DNA of 54,799 nucleotides from Thiohalocapsa sp. (GCF_022340605.1 NZ_JAJDNQ010000140.1:1-54799); one strand, 5' to 3'. Counted from the first letter of the stretch, positions 8,237 to 17,361 are shown. Numbers and translations: made by a program. Notes: generated by a model from the sequence alone, not told the origin.

Positions 8237-8731
8237 CTATTCGCTCCAGCCCTCCGCTTCCATGGCATCGAAGCGGCTTTCGCTGCGGGGTGCGCGACGC
8301 TCGATGGCGCGCGCGAGCCAGGCGCTGGGACCCTCGCGCAATTCCTGCTGCAGCTCCCGCAGCAGACCGCTGATGAGGGTGTCCGGCGCCACCTTGATGG
8401 GCTGGATGCCGTGGTTCTTGAGCTGGCCGATGGCCGAGGCGCCGACGGCCTGGCAGTAGACGGCGACGCAGTCGGCCAGGGCGTCGATCTTGGCGGCGAG
8501 CTTGTCCTCGTTGCCGTCCATATCGAGGCGGCCGAACTGGGCGGCCTCCTTGAGCTCGTAGCGATGTGGACCGACACGGTAGATGACGAAGCCCTCTGCC
8601 GCACCGAAGTGCTGGTTGACGTGCTTGCGGTCGGCGCTGGCGAAGGCCACCAGCACCGTGCCGCCACCGTCCTCGGCAAGGCCGGCGGTGGTGCCGCCAT
8701 CGATGAGCTTGAGCTTGCGTTGCAGGGTCAT
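8237..8731 (-). CDS. nifX: Nitrogen fixation protein NifX
   Basis: A 164-residue protein of the NifX/NafY/NifB C-terminal (dinitrogenase iron-molybdenum cofactor biosynthesis) fold. It contains VLVAFASADRKHVNQHFGAA near residues 26-46, where the xVxxHFG motif is the cofactor-site signature, and the later segment AVYCQAVGASAIGQL. NifX binds the FeMo-co precursor and VK-cluster and passes them between NifB and NifEN. It follows nifN by 61 bases in the same direction, the usual nifENX order. Confidence 0.95.
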   Translation of the reverse strand: MTLQRKLKLIDGGTTAGLAEDGGGTVLVAFASADRKHVNQHFGAAEGFVIYRVGPHRYELKEAAQFGRLDMDGNEDKLAAKIDALADCVAVYCQAVGASAIGQLKNHGIQPIKVAPDTLISGLLRELQQELREGPSAWLARAIERRAPRSESRFDAMEAEGWSE

Positions 8732-8792
8732 GGTCCTCTCCCGCCGTGACGGGGCTCGCTGGATCGGTTCGCCGGATCGTTTGGTCCGGGGC

Positions 8793-10202
8793 TCAGGCCG
8801 CGGCGGCGTCCTGCTCCGCCTCCGGCCATTGTTTGAGGCTGGAGCGGTAGGCGTGGATTTCGCCCTTGTGCAGGCCGAGTACGATATTGGCGAGCTCGAA
8901 CAGGGTCGCCCGTGTGCCGGTGTAGCCCACCCACTGGCGCTGGTAGCCGCCGAGGAGGTCGAACTGCGGGAAGCCGGCGCGCAGCAGCGGGATGCCGAGG
9001 CGCTCTGCCGTGTGCACCCCGTGGCTGTTGGTGATGAGCACCTCGGCGCCGCTGGCGCGGGCGGCCTGCTCCAGGTCCTCGAGGTCGCCGATCTTCACCG
9101 ATCGTGCCGCCACCTGCTGCAAGGCCGGGCTGTTGCTCGGCGCCACGGCGGCGACGGTTTCCGCACCCATGCCGGCCAGGAGCTGAGTCAGCGCCACCAG
9201 CAGGTCGCCGTCCGCGGCCACGGCGAAGCGGGCCTGGCCTAAGGCGAAATGGGCGTCGAGCATGGCGTCCTGGAGCTGGCTGCGGCTCCGGGTGATGCGC
9301 TCCGGCACCGGCTCGGCGCTGATCTCCGCCAGCGCCGTGATGAAGGCGTCCATGGCCTCGAGGCCCATCAGGTGCGCGAAGCGGTAGTCCGGCACGCCGG
9401 TGCGGGCGGCCAGCGCGTCGGCCGCGCCGGCGAGCGAGCTGCCGATGACCAGGGTCGCCACCGAGTCGCCGGCGTGGGCCAGCTCGTCGAGCCGCGTGCC
9501 GCCGATGGTGACGGCGCTGAAGTCCGCGTCGGTCAGGTGGCCGTCCAGGGAGTCCGAGATGTCCGGCAGCACCAGCGCCCGCAGCCGGAAGCGCTCCAGC
9601 AGGTCCTTGATGTGCTCGATGTCGCCGACCGTGAGGTGCGCACCGGCGAGCACGTTCACCTGCCGCCGCCGGCGGCCGGGCTTGGTGCCGGCGGCGCTGG
9701 CCTTGGGCACGAGGCGCTCGATCATGGCCTTGAGCGCGGCGTTGAAGCCGGACTCGAGGCTGCCGGCGTAGTCGGGGGTGTTCACCGGCACCACGGCGAT
9801 CTGGTCGTACTCCGGGTGCTTGGCGCGGAACATGGCCACGGCGCGCTCGATGTCGGCGCCCTGGGTCTCGGTCAGGCCCGTCGTCGGCAGCCCGATCAGC
9901 GCCGGCGCGTGCTTGGCGGCGATGGTGGCGAGCCCCTCCACCACGGCGTCGTCGCTGCCCATGATGGTGCTGACCTGGTCCAGCGCCGTGGTCTGCATCG
10001 GCATGGGCTCGCGGAAGTGCTGGATGAAGAAGATCTTGCCGAAGGCGGTGCAGCCTTGCGATCCGTGCAGCATGGGCAGGCAGCGGTCCATGCCGAGAAA
10101 GGCGAGGGTGGCGCCGAGCGTGGAGCTGGCCTTGAGCGGGCTGACCGCCAGCGCCTTGTTGCGCTTGACGATCTCGGGTGGGGTGATGGTCGTCTCAGGC
10201 AT
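8793..10202 (-). CDS. nifN: Nitrogenase FeMo-cofactor scaffold subunit NifN
   Basis: A 469-residue homologue of the nitrogenase beta subunit. The start [18 protein letters not shown] leads into [21 protein letters not shown] and the conserved HGSQGC loop (Cys51), which in NifN supplies ligands for the NifEN [4Fe-4S] cluster. [10 protein letters not shown] and [16 protein letters not shown] follow as expected. NifN with NifE forms the heterotetramer on which the FeMo-cofactor precursor is matured. A longer frame to 10271 is an artefact; ATG 10202 overlaps the end of nifE by eight bases, suggesting translational coupling. Confidence 0.97.
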   Translation of the reverse strand: MPETTITPPEIVKRNKALAVSPLKASSTLGATLAFLGMDRCLPMLHGSQGCTAFGKIFFIQHFREPMPMQTTALDQVSTIMGSDDAVVEGLATIAAKHAPALIGLPTTGLTETQGADIERAVAMFRAKHPEYDQIAVVPVNTPDYAGSLESGFNAALKAMIERLVPKASAAGTKPGRRRRQVNVLAGAHLTVGDIEHIKDLLERFRLRALVLPDISDSLDGHLTDADFSAVTIGGTRLDELAHAGDSVATLVIGSSLAGAADALAARTGVPDYRFAHLMGLEAMDAFITALAEISAEPVPERITRSRSQLQDAMLDAHFALGQARFAVAADGDLLVALTQLLAGMGAETVAAVAPSNSPALQQVAARSVKIGDLEDLEQAARASGAEVLITNSHGVHTAERLGIPLLRAGFPQFDLLGGYQRQWVGYTGTRATLFELANIVLGLHKGEIHAYRSSLKQWPEAEQDAAAA

Positions 10203-11658
10203 GGGTGGCGACCTCCGGTGCCGCGATGGTCTGCTCGGCGGATCGCGCCGGGGACGGCGCTCCCACGACATCCGCCTTGGTGCGGGTGGCCCAAGGCGGG
10301 GCGCTGCGCACGGCGGCCCAGATGGGGCTCTCCAGGGTCACGCAGAGCTGGCGTGCCAGCTCCAGCATGCCGTCGTAGCCGGCGTAGCCGAATTCGCGCT
10401 CCTGGTTGATGTCGAGGAAGGGGATGCGCGCCTTCAGCGCCGTGTACATGTTGCGACCGCCGGCGATCATGATGTCGGCGTCGAAGCGCCGGTACTGATC
10501 CAGCAAAGCGCGCGGGTTGCCGTCCTCCAGCATCGGCGCGTCATCGCCCATCAGCTCGCGGATGCGGGCCTTGTCTTCTTCCGTGGACTTGCGGGTGCCC
10601 GTGGCCACCACGGTCATGCCGAGATCCTGCAGCGCCGAGATCACCGACCACGACTTCACTCCGCCGGTGTAGAGCAGGGCGCGCTTGCCGGCGAGGCGCT
10701 CGCGCCAGGGAGCCAGCGCTTGGTCCATGCGCGCTTCTTCGCGGGCGATCAGCGCCTCGGTGCGGCGAGTGAGGTCCGCATCGTCGATGAGGCGGGCGAA
10801 GTCGCGCAGCGCCTGCGACATGTCGGCGACGCCGTAGAAGCTGCCCTCGAACCAAGGGGTGCCGTAGGCGTCTTTGAGCTTGCGGGCGACGTTGATCATG
10901 GCCTTGGAGCAGACCATCATGTTCGCCTTCGAGCGGTGCATCGTCTGCACCTCGCGGAAGCGCGCGTCGCCCGAGAGCGTGCACAGCACCCGCAGCCCCA
11001 GCTCGTCCAGCACCGGCAGCACGTGCCAGAGCTCGCCGGCGATGTTGTACTCGCCGATGAGCGTGATGTCGTGCACCTTGAAGCCGTCGCGCTCGATACC
11101 CGCGGGCACCGGGTCCGGCTCGCGGGTGCCGCAGACGCGCTTCACCATGGTCTCGCCGGCGATGCGATTGCCCAGGTTCTTGGTGCCGTAGAAGCCGGCG
11201 GCGTCCACCGGGATCACGGGCGTGCCCCAGCGCTCGGCCGCCGCCTTGCAGACGGCCTCGATGTCGTCGCCAACGAGCGCTGGCACGCAGGTGTTGTAGA
11301 CGAATACCGCCGCCGGATGGTAGGTCTCCACCGCCTGCTTGATGCCGTGGAAGAGCCGCTTTTCGCCGCGGCCCATGATGACATCCTGCTCCGTCAGGTC
11401 GGTGGTCATGCCGAGCTTGAACAGCGTCGGGCCGGTGGAGCGGGTGCCGCGGTTGTCCCAGGCGCTGCCGGCGCAGGCGATGGAGCCGTGCACGATGTGC
11501 GCGACGTCGACGATGGGCAGGAGCGCGATCTGCGCCCCGTCGAAGGCGCAGCCGCCGGCGGTGGCGCCGGGCTTGGGCTTGGCGCAGCCGGACTTTGCCT
11601 TCTTGTTGTGCTCGCACGCCGGTTCGTCTAAGAGCGCCGCGATGTCTTTCTGCTTCAT
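10195..11658 (-). CDS. nifE: Nitrogenase FeMo-cofactor scaffold subunit NifE
   Basis: A 487-residue homologue of NifD. Cys37 (GGCAFDGA), Cys62 (GSIACAG) and Cys124 (YNTCVPAL) fall at the positions known to ligate the scaffold cluster in Azotobacter vinelandii Nif[14 protein letters not shown] and [15 protein letters not shown] are also family motifs. Together with NifN it builds the FeMo-cofactor precursor. The start at 11658 lies 25 bases downstream of the predicted transcription start of a sigma-54 promoter. The last 30 or so residues are unusual: positions 10233-10265 are a copy of the family A palindromic repeat, translated as [10 protein letters not shown], so the C-terminal tail appears to have been extended by repeat insertion. 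Confidence 0.97.
   Translation of the reverse strand: MKQKDIAALLDEPACEHNKKAKSGCAKPKPGATAGGCAFDGAQIALLPIVDVAHIVHGSIACAGSAWDNRGTRSTGPTLFKLGMTTDLTEQDVIMGRGEKRLFHGIKQAVETYHPAAVFVYNTCVPALVGDDIEAVCKAAAERWGTPVIPVDAAGFYGTKNLGNRIAGETMVKRVCGTREPDPVPAGIERDGFKVHDITLIGEYNIAGELWHVLPVLDELGLRVLCTLSGDARFREVQTMHRSKANMMVCSKAMINVARKLKDAYGTPWFEGSFYGVADMSQALRDFARLIDDADLTRRTEALIAREEARMDQALAPWRERLAGKRALLYTGGVKSWSVISALQDLGMTVVATGTRKSTEEDKARIRELMGDDAPMLEDGNPRALLDQYRRFDADIMIAGGRNMYTALKARIPFLDINQEREFGYAGYDGMLELARQLCVTLESPIWAAVRSAPPWATRTKADVVGAPSPARSAEQTIAAPEVATHA
10233..10265. repeat. Family A REP-like element inside the nifE coding end
   Basis: TCGCGCCGGGGACGGCGCT followed by CCCAC matches the family A element and is read in frame as part of the NifE tail. 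All other copies in the window are intergenic. Confidence 0.8.
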
Positions 11659-11694
11659 GCTCGATCCTGCTGGGATGCTTTCGGGGCCAGAGAA

Positions 11695-11709
11695 GCAGAA
11701 GCCGTGCCA
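11695..11709 (-). promoter_or_regulatory. Sigma-54 (-24/-12) promoter of nifE
   Basis: On the minus strand the sequence reads TGGCACG-GCTT-CTGC, matching the consensus TGGCACG-N4-TTGC at all invariant bases with the required ten bases between GG and GC; only the first T of TTGC differs. The predicted start of transcription is near 11683, about 25 bases before the nifE ATG. A NifA-type upstream site lies about 105 bases further upstream. Confidence 0.85.
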
Positions 11710-11813
11710 GCGCGCCGGCGGCTGTCGCGCGCGGCGCGATGTGCGCGCTAAGTGATTGTTGGAGAAAGCTCGCGTGGCCGTGGCTGAGAAACCGCAACGG
11801 GACCGCCGGCGCC

Positions 11814-11829
11814 TGTCGGAAAGCCGACA
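11814..11829. promoter_or_regulatory. NifA upstream activator sequence
   Basis: TGT-CGGAAAGCCG-ACA is a perfect TGT-N10-ACA NifA site. Its distance to the nifE -24 element (about 105 bases) is in the normal 80-150 range. Being symmetrical, it could also serve the divergent gene at 12202. Confidence 0.8.
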
Positions 11830-11887
11830 AGCCGCACTGGATGAAGGGTTTGGCACAGCGTTGCCTGGCTGCTGTTGAAGGGGGGGC

Positions 11888-12055
11888 ACGCGAAGACGCG
11901 AAGCGGGGCAGGGTGATGCACTGGGCTGGTCCGGCGAACCAATACTGTGCTTGTCTTGAAACCCGTTGAATTCGAGATGGGCGTCGATCGCCTATCCGCC
12001 TTCGCGCGTTGCCATAAGGCTCTACTTCCTTCGCGTCTTCGCGGCTTCGCGTGAC
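11888..12055. repeat. ACGCGAAGACGCGAAG repeat and inverted partners
   Basis: CACGCGAAGACGCGAAGCGG (11887-11906) is complementary to TTCGCGTCTTCGCGGCTTCGCGTG at 12031-12054 (pattern only). A further CGGCTTCGCGTGAGCAG copy lies at 12080-12096. The DNA between nifE and the SIR2-like gene therefore holds a long imperfect inverted repeat in addition to the promoters. Confidence 0.65.
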
Positions 12056-12136
12056 CCACCTTCGTCAGCTCGCCGGTCCGCGGCTTCGCGTGAGCAGTCG
12101 TCACCTGCCCGCGGACGGCCGCCGTTCGGGCTAGAC

Positions 12137-12151
12137 TGGCGCCAATCTTGC
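12137..12151 (+). promoter_or_regulatory. Candidate sigma-54 promoter of the SIR2-like gene
   Basis: TGGCGCC-AATC-TTGC keeps GG and GC ten bases apart, has the complete -12 TTGC and four of the usual -24 bases. It would start transcription near 12163, 39 bases before ATG 12202. No nearer NifA site than 11814-11829 was found, so activation would need a more distant or shared site. Confidence 0.55.
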
Positions 12152-12201
12152 GTATCTCGCCGGGATAACCCTCTGCCCGACAACGAAAGGACACCAAGCC
12201 C

Positions 12202-13080
12202 ATGTCCCTGTCTCTCGATGCCCTCGCCCGTGCCGTGCAGCGCGGCGACCTGATTCCCTACCTCGGCCCCGGCGTGCTGGCAGACGTGACGGACGCCGAG
12301 AGCGGCGCGCCCATGCCGGCGCTGAGCGACGACCTGATCCTGGCCATGAACAATGGCCGTCCCATGGCGCCGCGGCTTATGTGGGAGTTCCCGCGCGCGG
12401 CCATGGACGTGGAATTGAAACGGGGCCGCAGCGCCGTGAACCGCTTCTTGGACGGCCTCTACGGCCAGCGCCACTGGACCCGGAGCGCGCTGCACGACTG
12501 GCTTGCCGCCGCGGCGCCGCCCTATGTCATCGACATCAACCGCGACACCCAACTCCAGGACTCCTACGCGGGGCGCCCGCACACGCTGATCCGCGGCATC
12601 GCCCGCGTCGGCGGCACCGACTATCGCTTCAAGCTGCATGCCTACGACGGCGAGCGCTACCGCGAGATCGACCAGGCCGATGCCGACCCCAAGCTGCCGA
12701 TCCTGTTCAAGCCGCTAGGCAGCCCGCGGCCGGACGCCACCTATATCGCCTCCGATGCCGACTTCGTCGACTACATCACCGAGCTGATGGGCGGTTTCGG
12801 CCTGCCGAAGTTCCTGAAAGAGTACCGGGTAGGGCGGCAGTATCTCTTCCTCGGCATGCGCTTTACCCGCGACACGGAGCGGATGGTGATGTCCGACATC
12901 ATCTACGCGGCGGGCGAGCCCGCGGGCTACGCGCTGATCGCGGAGCCCACCGAGAAGGAACTGCGCTTCTGCGAGAAAAAGGGCGTCGAGGTCATCGCGG
13001 CAGATGTGGCGGACTTGCTTGCCGCGGTTGGCGGCGCCGACGCTGCACCGGCGCAGTCCGCGTTCGAGGCGGGCCGCTGA
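12202..13080 (+). CDS. SIR2-like domain protein divergent from nifE
   Basis: A 292-residue cytosolic protein that follows the motif order of the SIR2_2/SIR2-like NADase fold: DLIPYLGPGVLAD (residues 16-28, the nucleotide-binding glycine loop), YVIDINRDTQLQD (108-120, counterpart of the TTNxD loop with Asn113 and Asp115), ILFKPLGSPRPDATYI (167-182) and YLFLGMRFTRDTERM (214-228). In active SIR2 proteins the third motif is K-L-H-G; here Leu172 stands where the catalytic His is expected. AAAGGA lies about ten bases before the ATG. It is divergent from nifE and has a candidate sigma-54 promoter, so a nitrogen-fixation-linked role is inferred, perhaps nucleotide binding and not NAD hydrolysis. The family assignment is by motif only. 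Confidence 0.65.
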   Translation: MSLSLDALARAVQRGDLIPYLGPGVLADVTDAESGAPMPALSDDLILAMNNGRPMAPRLMWEFPRAAMDVELKRGRSAVNRFLDGLYGQRHWTRSALHDWLAAAAPPYVIDINRDTQLQDSYAGRPHTLIRGIARVGGTDYRFKLHAYDGERYREIDQADADPKLPILFKPLGSPRPDATYIASDADFVDYITELMGGFGLPKFLKEYRVGRQYLFLGMRFTRDTERMVMSDIIYAAGEPAGYALIAEPTEKELRFCEKKGVEVIAADVADLLAAVGGADAAPAQSAFEAGR

Positions 13081-13218
13081 GGGCGCTGCGATACGGGGTA
13101 TCGTTAGCGCGCTGGTGGCCGGAGCGCGAGGAACCGTCGTCCTACGGTCCCCCGGGAATCGCGCACCCATGTGCCACATGAGCACTCGCGACCGCTTCGG
13201 GACTTGCGCACTGTTGCG

Positions 13219-13617
13219 CTAGAGCGGCACCCGCCCGGAGTCGAGCCCTTCCAGGTAGCAGAGAACCCGCTGATAGACGTATTGGTTGCAGGAGCCGTCG
13301 AACATCTCGGCGTTGAAGTGCCCGTAGGACTCGGTGAAGACCTGAACGGCGGCCGTCCCCTCGCGCTCGATCACGATCTTCACAAAACCGCCGAGCTCCG
13401 GGACGGCCACGACCTCCACCGCGTAGGCGGCACCCGCAAGGCGCTCGCGCCACGCGGGGATCAGCAAGTCCTGGAGGTCATGGAGTTGCTGTGCGTAGCC
13501 GTTGGCCTCCTCGCTGCTGAAGCCGGACTCGGTGTGGTACTGGAGCAGATGACGGACCTCTTCCAAGACCGCGGGCAGCTCGGCTAGGTCGTTGACGCGC
13601 TGGCTGATTCGGGGCAT
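13219..13617 (-). CDS. Hypothetical protein
   Basis: A 132-residue soluble protein not recognised. It starts MPRISQRVNDLAELPAVLEE and ends LEGLDSGRVPL. The first 70 residues look helical, with a short charged region; the middle AYAVEVVAVPELGGFVKIVIE looks like alternating beta strands. ATG 13617 has GAGGAAG four to ten bases upstream, a strong ribosome site that decides against the longer start at 13662. It is convergent with the SIR2-like gene. A nif connection is possible by position only. Confidence 0.65.
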   Translation of the reverse strand: MPRISQRVNDLAELPAVLEEVRHLLQYHTESGFSSEEANGYAQQLHDLQDLLIPAWRERLAGAAYAVEVVAVPELGGFVKIVIEREGTAAVQVFTESYGHFNAEMFDGSCNQYVYQRVLCYLEGLDSGRVPL

Positions 13618-14089
13618 GCGACTTCCTCGTTGTGGGCGGGAGCCATCGGAGCTTGGGCGCATCCGCCGTCGGCTCAGGCCGCAGGGCGGCGGCGCAATCG
13701 GAGTCGCAAATGATAGTTGTGCCCCGGCGTCGGATCATTGACCCGGCCCGTTGTTCCTAGGGAAACGCCGATCTGTGGGCGCTTTTCGTGCAGAGCAGGA
13801 CGGTCCGCCATTTTGAGACGCTGCCGGCGGAGGGCCATCGGTTTGTCGCCAAGGATCGGCGCCGCGAGCGCGTTGCGGCGCTCGATGTTACTGAGCTCGC
13901 CGCAGGCGCGGCAGCGAACAGCGTAACGGGGGGCGGGCTCCGGAGCTCGGCACGAGGGATGTTGCCACTGATTTATGGCGGCTGAGTGCCGGACGCTCGA
14001 CGAGGCTAATATCGACACCGGCGCCGCGCGGCGCCGGTGGTCGCGACGACGCTGAGTGATCCCTGCTTCAACATCAGGACTTCCTGCCC
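13618..14089. other. Intergenic region with an 11-bp-arm hairpin at 14016-14039
   Basis: No reliable gene was seen in 13663-14089; frames on both strands are Arg/Ala-rich shadows. CACCGGCGCCG (14016-14026), CG, CGGCGCCGGTG (14029-14039) is a perfect GC-rich hairpin 50 bases before the next gene, without a T tract. Confidence 0.55.
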
Positions 14090-15205
14090 ATGAGTGCTGC
14101 AACCATCTCCGTGTCCCGCGCCGAGGCGCCGCTCGCGCCCATCGTCGCCACCACCGTGCTGTTCCTGCTGTTCGGCAGCGACTGGCTCGCGGCGCCGGGC
14201 AACCCGCTCTGGTTCGTCTTCCATTTCGTTTGGCTGTTCGCCGTCATCCTTTGGGCGGCGCTGCGGGTGGTGCATCATGCCGAGTGTCTGGCAACGAAGC
14301 TGGGCGAGCCCTACGGCACGCTGATCCTGACTCTGTCGGTCATCACCATCGAGGTGATGATGATCGCCACGCTGATGCTCCACGGCCGCGACAATCCGTC
14401 GCTGGCGCGGGACACCATGTTCGCGGTGATCATGATCGTGCTGAACGGCCTGGTGGGTCTGACGCTATTGGTCGGTGCGCTACGCTACCGCGAGCAGGTG
14501 TACAACCTCCAGGGGGCCAACGCCTATCTGTCGGTGATTATCCCGCTGGCGGTGCTGGCGCTGGTGCTGCCGGACTACACCGTGTCCACCTCGGCGCCGA
14601 CCCTGTCCGGCTTCCAGGCCGCCTTCCTGGTGGTGATGTGCGTGGCGCTGTACGGCACCTTCCTGGCCATCCAGACGGTGCGCCATGCCGGCTATTTCGC
14701 GGCCGGAGATCCGGGGCACCCGGACAACCACGGCGACCACGGCCGGGTGATCCGCTCGCTGCCCTTTCACGCGGCCATGCTGCTGGCGTACATGCTGCCG
14801 GTGGTGCTGCTGGCGAAGAAGATCGCGATCCCCATCGACTACGGCATCGAGACCTTCGGCCTGCCGGCGGCCCTCGGCGGCTTCGTGGTGGCAGCGCTGG
14901 TGCTGACGCCGGAGGCCATCGGTGCGCTGGAAGCGGTGTTGGAGGACCGCTTGCAGCGCTCGGTGAACATCCTGCTGGGCTCGGTGCTGGCGACCATCGG
15001 GCTCACGGTGCCGGCGGTGCTGATGGTGAGCCTGGCGACTGGCGAGACCGTGGAGCTCGGGCTCCAGCACGCCGACTTCGCCCTGCTGCTGCTGACGCTC
15101 GTGGTATCCGTCGTGACGTTCAGCGCCGCGCGCACCAACCTGCTGCAAGGCATGGTGCACTTGATTCTGTTCGTGGCCTATCTGATGCTGATCTTTGCGC
15201 CTTGA
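14090..15205 (+). CDS. chaA: ChaA-type calcium/cation:proton antiporter
   Basis: A 371-residue membrane protein with about eleven hydrophobic segments arranged as the two inverted halves of the CaCA superfamily. The first alpha-repeat contains GTLILTLSVITIEVMMI and the second ALVLTPEAIGALEAVLED, both with the acidic residue expected in the ion path. A His/Asp-rich loop, GDPGHPDNHGDHG (residues about 205-217), separates the halves, as in ChaA. The family exchanges Ca2+, Na+ or K+ for H+ at the inner membrane, which fits a salt-adapted cell. It stands alone; the ATG follows the 14016-14039 hairpin. Confidence 0.9.
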   Translation: MSAATISVSRAEAPLAPIVATTVLFLLFGSDWLAAPGNPLWFVFHFVWLFAVILWAALRVVHHAECLATKLGEPYGTLILTLSVITIEVMMIATLMLHGRDNPSLARDTMFAVIMIVLNGLVGLTLLVGALRYREQVYNLQGANAYLSVIIPLAVLALVLPDYTVSTSAPTLSGFQAAFLVVMCVALYGTFLAIQTVRHAGYFAAGDPGHPDNHGDHGRVIRSLPFHAAMLLAYMLPVVLLAKKIAIPIDYGIETFGLPAALGGFVVAALVLTPEAIGALEAVLEDRLQRSVNILLGSVLATIGLTVPAVLMVSLATGETVELGLQHADFALLLLTLVVSVVTFSAARTNLLQGMVHLILFVAYLMLIFAP

Positions 15206-15489
15206 GCGGGGAGCGCCGGCTGCCCGTCGGGTATTGAGAACGGGAGCGTTCTGCCACCGAGGGGGGATTCGCAGGGTCAACTGCTGGACGGCTGTGCCTC
15301 GTCCCGTACCGGCGGCTGGAAGCCGCCGGACCCGGTTGCCGGCAATATGCCGGCGCTCCCGGTTGACGCTCCCAGTTGGCGCTTCCGGTTGGCGCCCACG
15401 ATGGCGGCGAGCGGTGGCTGCTGCCGTGCTTGGCGGTGACAGCGACAATGGCCCGGCATGCTTTCCGGCAGCTTTCGGTGCCGGCTCGC
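15206..15489. repeat. Intergenic REP-like hairpins
   Basis: CCGGCGGCT-GGA-AGCCGCCGG (15309-15329) and GCCGGCA-AT-ATGCCGGC (about 15338-15354) are two adjacent perfect hairpins, followed by three degenerate copies of GGTTGGCGC/CCGGTTGACGCT (15358-15395). They sit between the convergent antiporter and glucan-enzyme genes and could also end both transcripts. Confidence 0.65.
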
Positions 15490-17361
15490 TCAGCCCGACC
15501 CGCTCACTAGCACCCGCCCGTAGTTGGATGGCACGTCGACCTCGACATCGGTCTCGCCCGCGGGCAGGTCCAGCACCAGGGCGGCGTCGGTGGCGGTTCC
15601 GCCGAGGCGGTCGGTCCACTCGCCCGGGCGCGGGAAGGGGACGCGGATGACGCTGTCGATGCCGCTGAAGTTGAGCAGCACCATCACCGTCGGCTCGGCG
15701 CCGTGGTCCGGGCAGCGCTGGTAGACGATGAGGCCGTGGGCGGGGTCCGAGCGGTCCTGGTGGTACCAGGCGTTGCGGCTGCGCAGGGCCTGCAATTCGT
15801 GGCGGAGCTGGCCGAGCCGGCGGTAGAGGTTGGTCAGCGCACGTCCACCCGGCTCATAGAAGAAGTTCCAGTGCAGGGGGCGGGCGGCAAGCACGCGGGA
15901 GCCGCCGTCGTCGTGCTGGCCGTAGGTCTCGCCGAATTCCTGCCCCTGCCACAGCAACGGTATGCCGACGGCGGTCATCAGGGCGATGGCCAGGGGTTGC
16001 AGCCGGTACCAGGCCTGGTAGTCCCGACCGAACAGGTCGAAGCCGCCCTGGTAGGGGTTGTGCTCGCCGCTCAGCAGGTACATGAGCCGGCTCTTATCGT
16101 GGGACTCGATGAACTGGAGCGGCGCCACCGGGAAGCTGTCGCCGAGTTCCGGGTTCTCGTAGTGCTCGGGCCACGGCTCGCCGAGGTCGATCAGCAGCAG
16201 GTCGTGGATCAGCCCCTCGGGCACCGGGCCGTGCGGACCCCGTATCATTGCCATCGCCTTGTCCATGGGCCACCAGCGCTTGCTGGCGGTGGTGTAGGTC
16301 TCGCGCAACACGGCCTTGGGGCGGTCCAGGTACTCGGCCACTTGGAGGATGCCGCTGTGGCCCTCGGGCTGCTGAAAGCGCCCGATGGCCTTGCTCGCCT
16401 GGTAGGCCTCGAACACCAGCCGCGCATAGCCGCTGCCGGTGGCGCCGTCGTAGAAGCCCGGCACGTAGTCATAGCGAAAGCCGTCGAAGTGCAGCGTCTC
16501 GATGAAGTAGCGGTTGACGGCGCTGAAGTAGTCGTGGGTGAAGGGCTTGTAAAAGTCCGTGCCGATGCCGAACAGATCGCCGGCGAAGGGGCCGATCATG
16601 GGGTTCGGCTCGCCGGTCAGGTCGTAGACCTTGCGGTAGGCGAACTCCTCGTGCATGTGGGCGTAGACGGCGTCGTGGATCACCGCAATGCCCTCCGCGT
16701 GACAGGCATCCACCAGCGCCGTGAGCCCGGCCACGCCGCCGTAGCGCTCCTCGATGGCGAAGTAGCTCATGGGCATGTAGCCCCAGCGGTAGGGCTCCGG
16801 CACATTGGTGACCGGCATGAGCTCGATGCAGTTGACGCCGAGACTCTTGAGGTAAGTGAGCCGCTCGCGCACGCCGTCGAAGTCGCGCGCGAAGTCGTCC
16901 ACCATCAACTCGTAGCAGATGAGCTCGTCCAGGGCCGGCACGCGGAAGCCGGCGTCGGTCCACGCCATGGGCGGCGCGGCGGGCAGCTCGAAGGCGCTCA
17001 TGGTCCCCGTCCCGCTCAAGCGCGCGAACGGGTCGGCGAAGAATGGCACCAGGGTATGGCCGGCTTGTTCCAGCCGGTAGCGGTAGAGATAGCGCCCCGG
17101 CTGGCCGAAGTGCCCCGTGCCGCCGGGCAGCGCGGACAGGTGGCCGTCGAAGGCCCAGCGGTCGTACTCGCCGCCGGCGTGTAACAGCTCCACGGCGATG
17201 GCGGGTATGCCGGGGTCGAACTGGTCCGCCTGGTGAATCAGGTCGGCGAACAGCCGATAACCCTTGTCCGGCGTGATGGCCGGTAACAGGATGCCGAGGC
17301 GCAGGCGGTCCGAGCCCGCCGTGGTGTCCGGCACGGCGCCGAGTTGCTCGAGGTCGATCAT
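15490..17361 (-). CDS. GH13 alpha-amylase-family enzyme (glucan branching/trehalohydrolase-like)
   Basis: A 623-residue protein with an N-terminal early-set beta domain (about residues 15-120), a TIM-barrel GH13 domain and a C-terminal beta domain ending in VLLNFSG and SNYGRVLV. Catalytic regions are visible: AVIHDAVYAH (region I), FDGFRYDYV (region II; Asp of RYD is the nucleophile), LQVAEYLD (region III; Glu acid/base) and FIESHDKSR (region IV; SHD where NHD is usual). The layout resembles GlgB-type branching enzymes and maltooligosyltrehalose trehalohydrolases. The next gene upstream on the same strand is glgA, 304 bases away, so a role in glycogen or trehalose metabolism is likely. There is no signal peptide. 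Confidence 0.85.
   Translation of the reverse strand: MIDLEQLGAVPDTTAGSDRLRLGILLPAITPDKGYRLFADLIHQADQFDPGIPAIAVELLHAGGEYDRWAFDGHLSALPGGTGHFGQPGRYLYRYRLEQAGHTLVPFFADPFARLSGTGTMSAFELPAAPPMAWTDAGFRVPALDELICYELMVDDFARDFDGVRERLTYLKSLGVNCIELMPVTNVPEPYRWGYMPMSYFAIEERYGGVAGLTALVDACHAEGIAVIHDAVYAHMHEEFAYRKVYDLTGEPNPMIGPFAGDLFGIGTDFYKPFTHDYFSAVNRYFIETLHFDGFRYDYVPGFYDGATGSGYARLVFEAYQASKAIGRFQQPEGHSGILQVAEYLDRPKAVLRETYTTASKRWWPMDKAMAMIRGPHGPVPEGLIHDLLLIDLGEPWPEHYENPELGDSFPVAPLQFIESHDKSRLMYLLSGEHNPYQGGFDLFGRDYQAWYRLQPLAIALMTAVGIPLLWQGQEFGETYGQHDDGGSRVLAARPLHWNFFYEPGGRALTNLYRRLGQLRHELQALRSRNAWYHQDRSDPAHGLIVYQRCPDHGAEPTVMVLLNFSGIDSVIRVPFPRPGEWTDRLGGTATDAALVLDLPAGETDVEVDVPSNYGRVLVSGSG

Noticed and set aside
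11851..11864. TGGCACAGCGTTGC as a sigma-54 promoter for the SIR2-like gene
   Set aside because: GG and GC are nine bases apart where ten are required, and it lies about 340 bases before the gene; the element at 12137 fits better.
13674..14102. 142-codon minus frame between the hypothetical gene and chaA
   Set aside because: Arg/Pro-rich, contains the 14016-14039 hairpin, no ribosome site and no family match.
15703..17184. 493-codon plus frame opposite the GH13 gene
   Set aside because: Antisense shadow of a gene with all four GH13 catalytic regions.
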